21,794 nt of DNA from the NCBI GenBank assembly GCA_028693695.1, contig JAQUUV010000014.1:1-21794 (forward strand). The letters run 5' to 3'. The DNA comes from Syntrophomonas sp. Its GTDB lineage: Bacteria > Bacillota > Syntrophomonadia > Syntrophomonadales > Syntrophomonadaceae. Of this stretch, positions 8,442-17,379 are shown one piece after another. Position numbers and translations under genes: made by a program. The notes beneath the pieces are model-generated. The model saw only the letters and a program-made list of their open reading frames with translations, was not told where the DNA came from and did not search any database. Every line of letters begins with the position of its first letter. The stretch's first letter is position 1.

Positions 8442-8458
8442 GGCATGGGGACGGTTCT
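8442..8458 (+). repeat. Solitary REP-like sequence overlapping the MATE stop codon
   Basis: GCATGGGGACGGTTCTA carries the GGGGACGG core of the RAYT arms in the same orientation as the left arm, with the GGTTCT ending common in Clostridial REP-like repeats. The stop codon of the MATE gene (TAG, 8459-8457) falls inside it. It is the only copy I see away from the RAYT. Confidence 0.5.
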
Positions 8459-9800
8459 ACATAGCTTCAACTCTTTGCATGAGTTTCCACAACATAACAG
8501 ATGATATAATGGCGCCCAGGGCCATGGATGATGGCTGGCACCAGAAAATCCCGAAAGCACCCCAGTGAGCACCCAGGTAAAGCGCCAATGTATAGCGCAG
8601 TACGATTACTCGCATACCAAGAGTAAACATCGGATACCAGGGTTTTTGCAGACCCTGCGCCAGGCTGTATAAGGCCAGCTCAATTGGTGCCAGTATGTGC
8701 CCGAATGCCGCAATACGTATAGCATGTTTCCCCAGTTCCATAACCTCTGTACTGGCCCGAAAAGGGAACATTAGATATTGCGGCAGCAATATAAATATAG
8801 TCATCATTGGCAACACAAATATAACCGCCACTACAAAAAAGAACTTTATTCCATCCTTTATCCGCTGATATTTATACTGCCCCAGATTAAATGACAGAAA
8901 AGGAATCATAGAGGCAGCCATGCCATTCAGGGGTAGCAGGCCCAGCATCTCCAGCCTTGACATAATATTCCAGGCTGCTACCGGTGCTGCGCCAAAGGAT
9001 GCCAGGACCCCATTGATAAGCGTTAAGCTTACCGGGCTGATTAAAAAGGTAAGTGCAACAAATGCGCCTAATCTGCCTATTTCTTTCCAGGTCTTGATAA
9101 TTTCCGACTGCCGCTTGACGGTCGGCACAAACAGCCCGCTTTGTTTCAACCTGGCCCTGATATATATAGCTGACAGGATTTGTCCCAGTAGCATGGCCAT
9201 AGACGCCCCGGCGATTCCAAAATCCAGGGCAAACATCAGCAGCGGCGCCAGGATTAGATTGGCACCATTACCCAGCAGCATTGCTTTCATAGGAGTAAAG
9301 GTATCCCCATGAGACATAAATATAGCCTCGGCTACCATTACGTAAGCCATTACCGGGAACCCAAGAACCAGCCAAAACGTATAGCTGTACACCTGAGCTA
9401 ACATTTCGCCCTTGGCGCCCATTAATCCAAAAAAGGTATCGGAAATACCGGGTACGAGGAGGAGGAAGATCGGCAAAATGGCAAGAAGCAGCAAAGGCAG
9501 GGCAGCCCCGGCCAGAGCCTCTACTTTTTCCAGATTATTTTCTCCCCGGGTACGGCTAATTAATGCAGCGGTGCCGACCTGCACACCTTTGCCAAGGGAT
9601 AAAGCCACATAAAATATCGGTATAGACAGGGCTTGAGCCGCCAGTGGCACTGTTCCCAACCATGAAATAAACATGGTATCAATAAAAGCATAAAGATTCT
9701 GAAAAAACATTGACATCATGGCGGGAATCGCCAAGGCCAAAACCACCCGAGGAATAGATCCGCTTCCCATATCAACAGGTTTAGACAAACTTAAATTCAC
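8457..9800 (-). CDS. MATE-family multidrug/metabolite exporter
   Basis: This encodes 447 residues, the normal MATE length, with twelve predicted hydrophobic helices. Family features include the N-terminal GSIPRVVLALAIPAMMSMFFQNLYAFIDTMFIS and the two-lobe repeat with a second start near LGAFVALTFLISPVSLTLING. The start is GTG at 9800, behind GAAGGGA at a slightly long spacing (about 11 bases); the next in-frame ATG lacks a site. MATE proteins export organic cations, drugs or secondary metabolites using a Na+ or H+ gradient. It is the last gene of the minus-strand run, 77 bases after the FAD-subunit gene, and is convergent with the NRPS. Position suggests it exports the pathway product; substrate specificity cannot be read. 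Confidence 0.93.
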   Translation of the reverse strand: MNLSLSKPVDMGSGSIPRVVLALAIPAMMSMFFQNLYAFIDTMFISWLGTVPLAAQALSIPIFYVALSLGKGVQVGTAALISRTRGENNLEKVEALAGAALPLLLLAILPIFLLLVPGISDTFFGLMGAKGEMLAQVYSYTFWLVLGFPVMAYVMVAEAIFMSHGDTFTPMKAMLLGNGANLILAPLLMFALDFGIAGASMAMLLGQILSAIYIRARLKQSGLFVPTVKRQSEIIKTWKEIGRLGAFVALTFLISPVSLTLINGVLASFGAAPVAAWNIMSRLEMLGLLPLNGMAASMIPFLSFNLGQYKYQRIKDGIKFFFVVAVIFVLPMMTIFILLPQYLMFPFRASTEVMELGKHAIRIAAFGHILAPIELALYSLAQGLQKPWYPMFTLGMRVIVLRYTLALYLGAHWGAFGIFWCQPSSMALGAIISSVMLWKLMQRVEAM

Positions 9801-9877
9801 TATAGATTTATTCCCTTCACCAAAATATGTACTAATAATTAAAGGTTTTATAATTCAGAAAGGCAGTCCCATTTCTT

Positions 9878-10714
9878 TTAATCTGGTAATAACCGAATGA
9901 GCAGGTTGGCAGTCAGCCGGCGGCGATACTCTGCACCGGCCCTTACATCGGAAATGGGCGTTACCTTTTGGGAGGCTAGTTCGCCGCATTGCCTCAATAT
10001 ATCAAGAGATATTTTGCGGCCATATAATAGCGCTTCTACCTCAGGGAAACGCATTACCGTTGGGCCCACGCTTCCCCAGGCCAAACGGGCCTCACCTACC
10101 GACCCGTCCGGGGCCAGCTGCATATAGCATGCCAGGCTGCAGACTGAAATGGCCAGGGCTTTACGCTGACCCACTTTATGATAATGAGTTTGGATTCCCG
10201 GGACCGGAAGATCGATTATAACCTGTTTGAGCACTTCCATGGGAGCGAGCGCGGTTTTTCCCGGTCCATATATAAACTCCTCGATGGGCACTATGCGGCT
10301 CCCGGTGGGGCTTACCAATTCCAGATTGGCCTGCAGCACATAGAGAGGTGGCAGAGTATCACCGGCTGGAGAAGCGGTGCAGATATTTCCGCCTATGGTT
10401 CCCATATGCCTTATGGGAGGAGAACCCAGCACTGCTGCTGCCTGGTGCAAACAGCCCAGCCTGCTTTTTACCACCTGATTTTCCAGCAGTTGCTGATGGT
10501 TGGTCATGGCGCCGATAAATATCTGCGCTCCGTCAGTGTTTATCTGCTGTAATTCTTTTACTTTTTCCAGACAGATAATGGTCTTCAGGCGAATTCTTTG
10601 GCTGCGCAGCTTTACCAGCAGATCAGTCCCTCCAGCCAGGAGCCCGGCCTCGGGATTATCCTGCCACATACTCCACATTTCCTCCACATTTAAAGGAAAC
10701 AGGACTTTTTTCAT
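9878..10714 (-). CDS. Molybdenum hydroxylase FAD-binding subunit (XDH/CoxM family)
   Basis: This encodes 278 residues, within the normal range for the medium subunit. The FAD-binding signatures AGGTDLLVKLR (27-37) and TIGGNICTASPAGDT (106-120) are intact, followed by the CoxM/XdhB C-terminal domain. The subunit carries electrons from the iron-sulfur subunit to NAD or another acceptor. Its ATG overlaps the stop codon of the iron-sulfur subunit gene by four bases (ATGA), with GGGGGAC as the ribosome binding site, so the two are translationally coupled. The order large, small, medium on the transcript is one of several seen in bacterial hydroxylases. Confidence 0.95.
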   Translation of the reverse strand: MKKVLFPLNVEEMWSMWQDNPEAGLLAGGTDLLVKLRSQRIRLKTIICLEKVKELQQINTDGAQIFIGAMTNHQQLLENQVVKSRLGCLHQAAAVLGSPPIRHMGTIGGNICTASPAGDTLPPLYVLQANLELVSPTGSRIVPIEEFIYGPGKTALAPMEVLKQVIIDLPVPGIQTHYHKVGQRKALAISVCSLACYMQLAPDGSVGEARLAWGSVGPTVMRFPEVEALLYGRKISLDILRQCGELASQKVTPISDVRAGAEYRRRLTANLLIRLLPD

Positions 10715-11181
10715 AGCTTGTCCCCCATTTCCAGGGCCGCAGCTTCAACCGCATCCACTATCTTTTGATACCCGGTGCAGCGGCAGAGGTTCCCGCTTAA
10801 GCCCTGGCGGATTTCGCTGCGTTGGGGATGAGGATTGCGCTGCAGCAAATCCAGTGCCGCTATGACCATCCCCGGACTGCAAAAGCCGCACTGCACGGCT
10901 CCCCCGACCACAAAAGCCGCCTGTACCGGATGAAGCTTTTCACCGTCGGCCAGGCCTTCTATAGTAATAATGTTATGGCCATCCAGCTGCGCTGCCAGCA
11001 TAAGGCAGGAAAGTTTGCTCACCCCGTCAACCAGTATGCTGCAAGCTCCGCATTCACCCTCTCCGCATCCCTCCTTGGTCCCGGTCAGGCCCAGGTTCTC
11101 ACGGAGCAGGTCTACCACCCTTTTGTCCGGATCGCTGTTGATCTCCTTCAATTGATTATTCAAATAAAATCTGATTAACAT
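10711..11181 (-). CDS. Molybdenum hydroxylase [2Fe-2S] subunit (XDH/CoxS family)
   Basis: This encodes 156 residues. The start at 11181 is chosen because GAGGAGGAG lies about eight bases upstream and the protein then begins with the family-typical MLIRFYLN; the open frame reaches further upstream but inside the preceding gene. Two [2Fe-2S] clusters are visible: the plant-ferredoxin type with C39, C44, C47 and C59, and the second, helical one with C98, C101, C133 and C135 (QCGFCSPG, NLCRCTGY). It relays electrons from the molybdenum site to the FAD subunit. It starts two bases after the stop of the large-subunit gene and overlaps the FAD-subunit gene by four bases. Confidence 0.96.
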   Translation of the reverse strand: MLIRFYLNNQLKEINSDPDKRVVDLLRENLGLTGTKEGCGEGECGACSILVDGVSKLSCLMLAAQLDGHNIITIEGLADGEKLHPVQAAFVVGGAVQCGFCSPGMVIAALDLLQRNPHPQRSEIRQGLSGNLCRCTGYQKIVDAVEAAALEMGDKL

Positions 11182-11183
11182 AC

Positions 11184-13484
11184 TTACTGCTCCTCCTCTG
11201 CCTGCAATGCCTGCCATACCCGTTCGGCGCTTAACGGTCCCGTCTTTATCCGCCGTCCGGTGGCCCGAGCTACTGCGTTGGCTATGGCCGGGTAAGGCAG
11301 GTTGATGCCTATCTCGCCTATGCCTTTCATGCCAAAAGGCCCGCTATCTTCCACCGTCTCCACCGGCAGGCTGATGATATCCGGCACATCCAGAGAGCCG
11401 GGTATAATATAGGTGGATAGATTGGAACTCAGTATCTCTCCTGCGGATACCTTGAAGTCTTCCCATAAAGCATAACCAATTCCCTGTACTATCCCGCCTT
11501 GAATTTGTTGTTCATACAACTGGGGATTCAGAACCCTTCCCCCATCGGTACAGGCCAGGTAGTCGCATATAGTTACTTCTCCGGTAAGTTCATTAATTTC
11601 GATCCGGGCCAGGTGACAGGCAAAACAAAAAACCAGATGCGGGAAGCCCGCCGCCCGTACCGCCGGATTCACAATTTCATGATGCCTGGCTACCGGTGCG
11701 GTATAACTGTTTACACTGACGCGCTCACTGTCGGTCATGGCAGTCGCAATGACGGTCAGGGGTATGTCTTTGCCGGAAGGAATGTGATGCACCCTTCCTG
11801 GTACAAGCAACAAGTCTTCTTGGTAAATACCCATCCCCATCTGGCAAACCCTGGTTAAAATGCGCTCCTTAAGCAGCCGGCAGGCGCCCTGCAGAGCATT
11901 CCCAAATGAATAGGTGGTGCGGCTGGCAGACGAAGATCCCGATGGTAAGGAACGCTCCGTATCCGGTTGCAGCAGCTCAAAGGCAGCTGCCGACTGCCCC
12001 AGAATTTCGCCGGCAATTTGCACATTGGTGGCATTATTGCCCTGTCCCATATCAGCCACCCCCGAATAGATTCGAAACCGCCCGTCTACTAAAAGCTCCA
12101 GCTTGGCATTGGCAACATCGGCAACCACCGGGCCATAACCCGTACCCTGCATGCCGGCTGCCATACCCACCGCTCTTCGCTTAAAGGGCGGAGCATCCTT
12201 TTCCCATTGCCTTCGGTTAATCCAGAGGGGGTGTTTTTGCATGGTTTGCAGGCAGGCCACAATACCGGTTGACCTACTCATTAAAACTCCGCTGCCCAAC
12301 TCGTCTCCCCGATTTACGGCATTCTTCAGGCGAAACTCCAGCGGGTCCATCCCTATCTTATCGGCCAGCATATCAATCATCTGCTCCACGGCGGCCAGCA
12401 CCTGGGGGGCGCCAAAGCCGCGAAAAGCTCCGCTTATCGGATTGTTGGTATAAACACAGAATCCTTCTATATACGTATTTTCAATCCGGTATACTCCGGC
12501 AGCGTGTTCCATGGCCAGGGCCAAAACCGGCCCGCCCAGAGAAGCATAGGCCCCGGTGTCCAGGACAATACGGCAGCTCAAGGCATGCAGGCTGCCGTCC
12601 TGCTTGCAGCCCAAGCGATAATGCATTCGAGCCGGATGTCTTTTCGAAGAGGATTTAAAGCTTTCTTCCCTGCTATTCCACATTTTTACCGGTCTGCCCG
12701 ATGAATTAAGCGCGGCCAGACCCAGTAAGCCCTGCACCGTAATCCCGTCTTTACCGCCAAATCCCCCTCCCAAATAGGGGGCACTGATCTTTATTTTTGT
12801 CGCTGGCAGGCCCAGAGCATGCGCCAGTTCCATGCGATCACGAAAGGGGGTCTGGGTAGAGGCCACTAATTCCAGGACTCCATCATCATTGAGACAGGCC
12901 ACTCCCGTTTCGGTTTCCAGATAAGCATGCTCCTGGGCAGGTAAATTGAACTCGCTTTCGACACTAAAAGTACACTCCTCCAGTGCCAATGCCCCTTTTC
13001 CCTTATTTATGGCGCCGCTTAACAGAAGGTTTTTGTCCGCTCGGTTCTCGTGCAGAACAGGCGCATCAGGCAGCAGCGCCTGTTCGGGGTCAAAAACCGC
13101 CGGCAGTGCTTGGTATTCCACATTAATTGCCGCCGCCGCCCTGCTCACCATCTCGCGGCTTTCAGCTATAATCAAAGCCACCGGGTCGCCTTTATGACAG
13201 ACCTTGTAATCGGCCAGAACCGGTGCATCGCTTTCCGGTACTCCAACCCGGTTGCTTCCTTTAACATCTTTGTGGATTAGAACGGCGTGAACACCCGGAA
13301 TTATAAGGGCGGCAGAAACGTCAATCTCCTTAACCAGCGCATGGGCATAGTCAGAAGTCTTGACCCCGGCCCATAACATGCCCTCGGGATAGTAATCAGC
13401 CGCATATTTTTCCGTACCGCAAACTTTGCCGGGGCCATCCGCCCGCGGTAAAGCAGTCCCTATTGCCACAGTTGAATCTTTCAT
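11184..13484 (-). CDS. Molybdenum hydroxylase large (molybdopterin-binding) subunit, xanthine dehydrogenase family
   Basis: This encodes 766 residues with the typical two-domain large-subunit fold. It starts with the family N-terminus (ALPRADGPGKVCGTEKYAADY), has the cofactor-binding PYLGGGFGGKDG and GAFRGFGAPQ segments, GVADMGQGNN, and the catalytic glutamate E724 in GMKGIGEIG. Enzymes of this family hydroxylate N-heterocycles, purines, nicotinate-type rings or aldehydes with water as the oxygen source. The substrate-pocket residues cannot be assigned by eye, so xanthine is not assumed. No in-frame TGA is present, so it is not a selenoprotein, though a labile selenium on the cofactor cannot be excluded. 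ATG at 13484 follows GGAGTG. It sits between mocA and the [2Fe-2S] subunit gene. Confidence 0.95.
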   Translation of the reverse strand: MKDSTVAIGTALPRADGPGKVCGTEKYAADYYPEGMLWAGVKTSDYAHALVKEIDVSAALIIPGVHAVLIHKDVKGSNRVGVPESDAPVLADYKVCHKGDPVALIIAESREMVSRAAAAINVEYQALPAVFDPEQALLPDAPVLHENRADKNLLLSGAINKGKGALALEECTFSVESEFNLPAQEHAYLETETGVACLNDDGVLELVASTQTPFRDRMELAHALGLPATKIKISAPYLGGGFGGKDGITVQGLLGLAALNSSGRPVKMWNSREESFKSSSKRHPARMHYRLGCKQDGSLHALSCRIVLDTGAYASLGGPVLALAMEHAAGVYRIENTYIEGFCVYTNNPISGAFRGFGAPQVLAAVEQMIDMLADKIGMDPLEFRLKNAVNRGDELGSGVLMSRSTGIVACLQTMQKHPLWINRRQWEKDAPPFKRRAVGMAAGMQGTGYGPVVADVANAKLELLVDGRFRIYSGVADMGQGNNATNVQIAGEILGQSAAAFELLQPDTERSLPSGSSSASRTTYSFGNALQGACRLLKERILTRVCQMGMGIYQEDLLLVPGRVHHIPSGKDIPLTVIATAMTDSERVSVNSYTAPVARHHEIVNPAVRAAGFPHLVFCFACHLARIEINELTGEVTICDYLACTDGGRVLNPQLYEQQIQGGIVQGIGYALWEDFKVSAGEILSSNLSTYIIPGSLDVPDIISLPVETVEDSGPFGMKGIGEIGINLPYPAIANAVARATGRRIKTGPLSAERVWQALQAEEEQ

Positions 13485-13494
13485 CTTTCTAATT

Positions 13495-14115
13495 TCACTC
13501 CCCTGCCGGTATGGTCGGATTTGAATTGAAATCTTCTTTTAACAAAAGGTATTCTTCCGGGGTATCAATATCATAAAGAACATATGGATCACCAAGGTCT
13601 GCATCAAACTGCTGGTCCCGGTACTCGTGCAGAAAAGCCTTTAATCCACCCGGCCGGTTCCATTGCATAAGGGCATTAATATAACCGGCGCCGATAAGCG
13701 GCGGATGCCCGCGCTTGCCTTGATAGCATGGATGTACAATTATCCCGGGGCCGGCTCCTGCCCGGATTTTGTTCATCTGCAGCAATATATATGCAGACTG
13801 CAGCGGTGTATCGACTGGAAGTACATAAAAGGCCTCCGTCTTGGAATCCAGGCTGGCCACTCCGGCTTTAACCGAAAGGAACATTTCCCGGTCAAAAAAA
13901 GGATTGAATACTATTCGGACTGTGGTATCAGCTAAACTGGCTTGAATCTTTTCATGTTCATAGCCGGTCACCACTACAATATCCGTGATGCCGGCTGTTT
14001 GGAATATGCGCACGGCTCGCTGCAACAGTGTTTCTCCTCCCAGCGGCAGAAGGGCCTTTAGTTTGCCCATCCGGGAAGAATAACCGGCCGCCAGAATGAT
14101 CGCGCTTATTTTCAC
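13495..14115 (-). CDS. mocA: Molybdenum cofactor cytidylyltransferase (MocA-like)
   Basis: This encodes 206 residues of the NTP-transferase family: LAAGYSSRMGKLK (8-20) binds the nucleotide, PVDTP (100-104) is the metal-binding loop, and GKRGHPPL (133-140) is typical of the MocA/MobA-like branch that matures xanthine-dehydrogenase-family enzymes. MocA adds CMP to molybdopterin to give MCD, the form used by these hydroxylases in most bacteria. The start is GTG at 14115, overlapping the XdhC stop by four bases (GTGA). Its place directly before the hydroxylase large-subunit gene fits a dedicated cofactor-maturation role. A guanylyl-transferring MobA is less likely from this context. Confidence 0.88.
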   Translation of the reverse strand: MKISAIILAAGYSSRMGKLKALLPLGGETLLQRAVRIFQTAGITDIVVVTGYEHEKIQASLADTTVRIVFNPFFDREMFLSVKAGVASLDSKTEAFYVLPVDTPLQSAYILLQMNKIRAGAGPGIIVHPCYQGKRGHPPLIGAGYINALMQWNRPGGLKAFLHEYRDQQFDADLGDPYVLYDIDTPEEYLLLKEDFNSNPTIPAGE

Positions 14116-15200
14116 CTGCTTTTCCCTCTTCTCTTCCTGGCCCGGGCCTGAATCAACTCGGCACTTATGCTTATGGCGATCTCTTCCGGTGCATCCGCCC
14201 CAATGTCCAACCCTACCGGGCAGCGCACCTGCTCCAGCTGCTGCCGGTCATATCCTTTATCTATCAGGTTCCGGTATATAGTGTCCCGTTTATTCCGGCT
14301 GCCGATCATACCGATGTAGAAAGCATCCGTGCACAATGCCTGCTCCAGCACAACCGCATCGTGCCGGTGCCCTCGGGTAACTATCAGCAGCATGCTGTTT
14401 TCATCAATATTCAGCTCTTTAAAACCGTCTTGAAATGAATCGATCAGTGCCAGCTGATAGGCAGATGGGAAGCGCTCCCGGTTGAGATATTCCGCCCGGT
14501 CATCCAGCACTGCCACTTCAAAACCCAGGTGAACAGCCAGCGGGCATAGCTCACGAGCAATGTGGCCGGCTCCAAAAATATAGAGTTTTTCTTCCGGAAA
14601 GTAAGGCTCCACCAAGTATTCATTTCCAGCCATGTTTACCACCCGGCTGCTGTGCATACCGGTACAGTTTGAAAGCAGGCCGGGTATGTCTTTTATAATG
14701 GCCTTTCCATAGACAGTACCGTCCTCTCCCAGGCAGAATCTTGGTTCCATCTGACCATTCTCATCCGGCAAAGGGGTGAATATATATACCTTTTCACCAT
14801 GCTCGCGGCAGCGGTTAATCCTTTGTAAAAGCTCAGTATTGTAATCATTAAGGTCCATAAATTCAAGCAACACATTTAAAGAACCTCCGCAGATCATATC
14901 CACGGTTAATGAGCTGTCAGGACCAGTGGAAAAATGGAGCACCCGGCTGATTCTGTCCTTAAGAACCTGTCCCGCTGCCTTTGTGGCTTGAGCTTCGATG
15001 TCGCCTCCGCCTATGGTTCCCAGTTGAATTCCACTGGAAGTCAAGAGCATACGGCTGCCGGGCAGTCTCGGAGTAGATCCTTCCCGGCTTACAACTGTCA
15101 AAAGCGCCACATTCTCCCCCCGCCGGAGTAGACTGAGTATATCCGCGTAATCACAACGCAGCACTTTCTGTTCCAGTTTAAAAACCTCCTTTTTCGGCAC
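14112..15200 (-). CDS. xdhC: XdhC-type molybdenum hydroxylase maturation factor
   Basis: This encodes 362 residues if read from GTG at 15200. The N-terminal XdhC/CoxI domain has SREGSTPRLPGSRMLL and GTIGGGDIEAQA; the C-terminal Rossmann domain starts near residue 205 (YIFGAGHIARELCP) and includes TRGHRHDAVVLEQ, MIGSRNKRD and PVGLDIGADAPEEIAISISAE. XdhC proteins bind the molybdenum cofactor and help sulfurate and insert it. The start is uncertain: there is no ribosome binding site before GTG 15200, whereas AAAGGAGG lies inside the frame eight bases before a CTG at 15176, which would give LEQKVLRCDYADI as the N-terminus. It follows the GNAT gene by 12 bases and overlaps mocA by four. Confidence 0.92.
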   Translation of the reverse strand: MPKKEVFKLEQKVLRCDYADILSLLRRGENVALLTVVSREGSTPRLPGSRMLLTSSGIQLGTIGGGDIEAQATKAAGQVLKDRISRVLHFSTGPDSSLTVDMICGGSLNVLLEFMDLNDYNTELLQRINRCREHGEKVYIFTPLPDENGQMEPRFCLGEDGTVYGKAIIKDIPGLLSNCTGMHSSRVVNMAGNEYLVEPYFPEEKLYIFGAGHIARELCPLAVHLGFEVAVLDDRAEYLNRERFPSAYQLALIDSFQDGFKELNIDENSMLLIVTRGHRHDAVVLEQALCTDAFYIGMIGSRNKRDTIYRNLIDKGYDRQQLEQVRCPVGLDIGADAPEEIAISISAELIQARARKRRGKSR

Positions 15201-15212
15201 TTTATTTAATAA

Positions 15213-16238
15213 TTATTTGGCTTCGCCTTCTATAACTGATTTATAATCAGCCTCTATAATGGCCTGTATTCTAACTGCTCCTTCGGAATGAAGCTTGATA
15301 TGTGCAAAGCCGGGTGGATTAATAGTTTTCTGCATCAATAATCCATCCGTATCAAACCAGCGCGGAAGTATACCTCCTAAATAGTACTGGTGCCTGCGTA
15401 ATATCTCAATGGCTGCGGCATTGGCCGGTGAAGCCAAGTTAAGATATACCTGCAATATGCAGGTATCCTTGTCCAAAGCCTCTCTTTCCTGTTGTAAAAA
15501 ATATTTTTCAAAATCACTGCCCAGTTCCGTAATGGTAAAACGAGCCACTCCAGCGCCCTGGAATATTTGGGATAAGCCGCTGGTAGGGGTATTGGGCAGG
15601 GAAGCCCGCGCCGGAAGAAAAGTATGCCCGAAATCATATACTGAATATAGATAGCGTAAGCTATCCTCATAAATCTCCGGCAGGTAAACCGTTTGTGCCC
15701 TTATTTTGAAGCTTTTGAACATAAGCAGGGCTGATACCCGGCCCTCGCTGCTCTGTTCTTTTATGTAAGAAGCTGCTGGCATCAAATCTACTTCAAGGCC
15801 AGTATCATACCAACCTAATTGGGCTTCAGCTTTTTGCACGAAAACATGGTTGCAGACCGCTTCTCCCCATAACTGCTCCATCATTTGCGGATAAATTTCC
15901 ATGTTTAAATAAATCATACAACGCCTGATGATTCCCTGATTGCGAAACTGTGGCAGCACTATTCCCTGGCCTTCTTCATAAAGCGCAGGATTGCTCAGAC
16001 AAGATCTAAATGTGGCCACATGCCCTATTACCCGGCCCTCGCTGGAACGGCAGATTATTCTGATCACATCTCCGTTTTCTTGCTGCCTTATAATATCTTT
16101 CGCATCATATACCGCCTTGACCGGATATTCATCACCATATACGCTTTTATACAATTCAACTACCCCTGGAGCGTCTTCCGGCTTCATCATACGGATTTCT
16201 AGAGACAGGTCCTCGGAACGTTTTTGTTCTTCTCCCAT
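15213..16238 (-). CDS. Stand-alone GNAT acyltransferase, paralogue of the NRPS N-terminus
   Basis: This encodes 341 residues; ATG at 16238 follows AAGGAGG. Residues 13-160 form a GNAT domain (RMMKPEDAPGVVELYKSVYGDEYP; acetyl-CoA loop FRNQGII with G102; WGEAVCNH 124-131). Residues 175-330 form a second domain (TVYLPEIYEDSLRYLY, GAGVARFTITELG, ILQVYLNLASPANAAAIEIL, YYLGGILPRWFDTDGLLMQ). The whole protein aligns with residues 1-345 of the NRPS, and its second domain also resembles the C-terminus of the GHKL-GNAT protein. The acceptor is unknown. It lies 12 bases before xdhC and 37 bases after the aminotransferase gene. It is probably the active member of the set, since it alone keeps the acetyl-CoA-loop glycine. 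Confidence 0.88.
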   Translation of the reverse strand: MGEEQKRSEDLSLEIRMMKPEDAPGVVELYKSVYGDEYPVKAVYDAKDIIRQQENGDVIRIICRSSEGRVIGHVATFRSCLSNPALYEEGQGIVLPQFRNQGIIRRCMIYLNMEIYPQMMEQLWGEAVCNHVFVQKAEAQLGWYDTGLEVDLMPAASYIKEQSSEGRVSALLMFKSFKIRAQTVYLPEIYEDSLRYLYSVYDFGHTFLPARASLPNTPTSGLSQIFQGAGVARFTITELGSDFEKYFLQQEREALDKDTCILQVYLNLASPANAAAIEILRRHQYYLGGILPRWFDTDGLLMQKTINPPGFAHIKLHSEGAVRIQAIIEADYKSVIEGEAK

Positions 16239-16275
16239 AATTAAAACCTCCTTGAAATAAATCCTACAAGCAAAA

Positions 16276-17379
16276 TCAAAGAATCTTCTTTAGTCCTTCG
16301 ATAAAAGACTCCATAGCTTCATGCCGGGCTATGGTTATACGAATATAATTGGGAAAGCGAAACCCGGTCATAGTGCGCACCATAACCCCCTGAGCCATCA
16401 GCTTGCGATAGGCCAGACTGTCGCTGATAGGCAGCTTAACCATAACGAAGTTGCCCTCGTTTATTACAAATGACAAACCCAGCTTGCCTAATTCTTTTTC
16501 CAAAAAGGCTTTCTCTGCAGCTACCAGCTGCCGGGTGCGCATTATATGATCTTTATCATCAATAGCCAGAATAGCCGCCTCCTGGGCCAGAGTATTAACT
16601 GAATAAACCACACAGGTTTTGCGAATTATATTGACCACATCCAGACTGCCAACCAGATAGCCAATGCGCAATCCGGCCAGGCCAAACATCTTGGAAAAGG
16701 TCCGGAAAACCACCAGATTGGGATAGCGTTCCAGCAGGGCAATCCCATCAGGGAAATCATCCTTTTCTACAAACTCACAATAGGCTTCGTCAACCACGAC
16801 TATCTGCCTGCCGTCTACTCTATCCAGGAAACCGCAAAGCTTTTCTTTGTTCCAGTAGGTACCGGTGGGATTATTGGGATTGCAGATAAATAGGATTTTG
16901 CTGCGCCGGTCAATCTGTTCCAACATGGCTTCATCATCAAAGGCAAAATCCTTTAGGGGCACCAGCCGCGCCTCATAACCGGAAAAGACAGCCACCCATT
17001 CATAAACCGCAAAGGTTTTATCGGCGGTAATTATATTGTCACCGGCCTCACAGAAGGCATAAATAACAAAGCTGATAACTTCATTGGCCCCGTTACCCAC
17101 TAAAAATTGGTCCGGGTGCAGGCCATAGACCTCGGCCAGCTTCTGGCGCAGGTAATAAGAATCGCCGCTGGGATAAACAGCCGCCCGTTCAGGCGGGAAA
17201 CGGCGCAATATCTCCCGGGAAGCCTGCGGGGGCCCCAGAGGGTTTTCATTATTATTTAAGCGGTACAGGGTGGAGCAGCCATACATCTCTTTTAATTCAG
17301 GATCAGGTTTACTGGGTATGTAAGCATCAAAATTATTGATGTAGGCCGGCACCAGATGGTCAAAAGGTATCGCCATCAT
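16276..17379 (-). CDS. HisC-like PLP-dependent aminotransferase (fold type I)
   Basis: This encodes 367 residues of the histidinol-phosphate aminotransferase-like class. RLNNNENPLGPP near the N-terminus, VGNGANEVI, NPNNPTGTYW, VVDEAYCEF and FSKMFGLAGLRIGY with the PLP lysine (K230) are all intact, as is the C-terminal RITIAR with the substrate-carboxylate arginine. Relatives act on histidinol phosphate, aromatic amino acids, or amino-acid-like intermediates of secondary metabolism. No other histidine gene is nearby, so a pathway-specific role is more likely than histidine synthesis. The ATG overlaps the preceding gene by four bases (ATGA), so translation is coupled to the GHKL-GNAT gene; a second ATG follows immediately. 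Confidence 0.93.
   Translation of the reverse strand: MMAIPFDHLVPAYINNFDAYIPSKPDPELKEMYGCSTLYRLNNNENPLGPPQASREILRRFPPERAAVYPSGDSYYLRQKLAEVYGLHPDQFLVGNGANEVISFVIYAFCEAGDNIITADKTFAVYEWVAVFSGYEARLVPLKDFAFDDEAMLEQIDRRSKILFICNPNNPTGTYWNKEKLCGFLDRVDGRQIVVVDEAYCEFVEKDDFPDGIALLERYPNLVVFRTFSKMFGLAGLRIGYLVGSLDVVNIIRKTCVVYSVNTLAQEAAILAIDDKDHIMRTRQLVAAEKAFLEKELGKLGLSFVINEGNFVMVKLPISDSLAYRKLMAQGVMVRTMTGFRFPNYIRITIARHEAMESFIEGLKKIL

Noticed and set aside
11184..13484. Selenocysteine-containing or true xanthine dehydrogenase
   Set aside because: There is no in-frame TGA, and the substrate-pocket residues cannot be assigned by eye, so only the family is named.
16276..17379. Histidine biosynthesis gene hisC
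   Set aside because: The protein fits the family, but no other his gene is near and it is coupled to the GHKL-GNAT gene, so a symbol would overstate the evidence.
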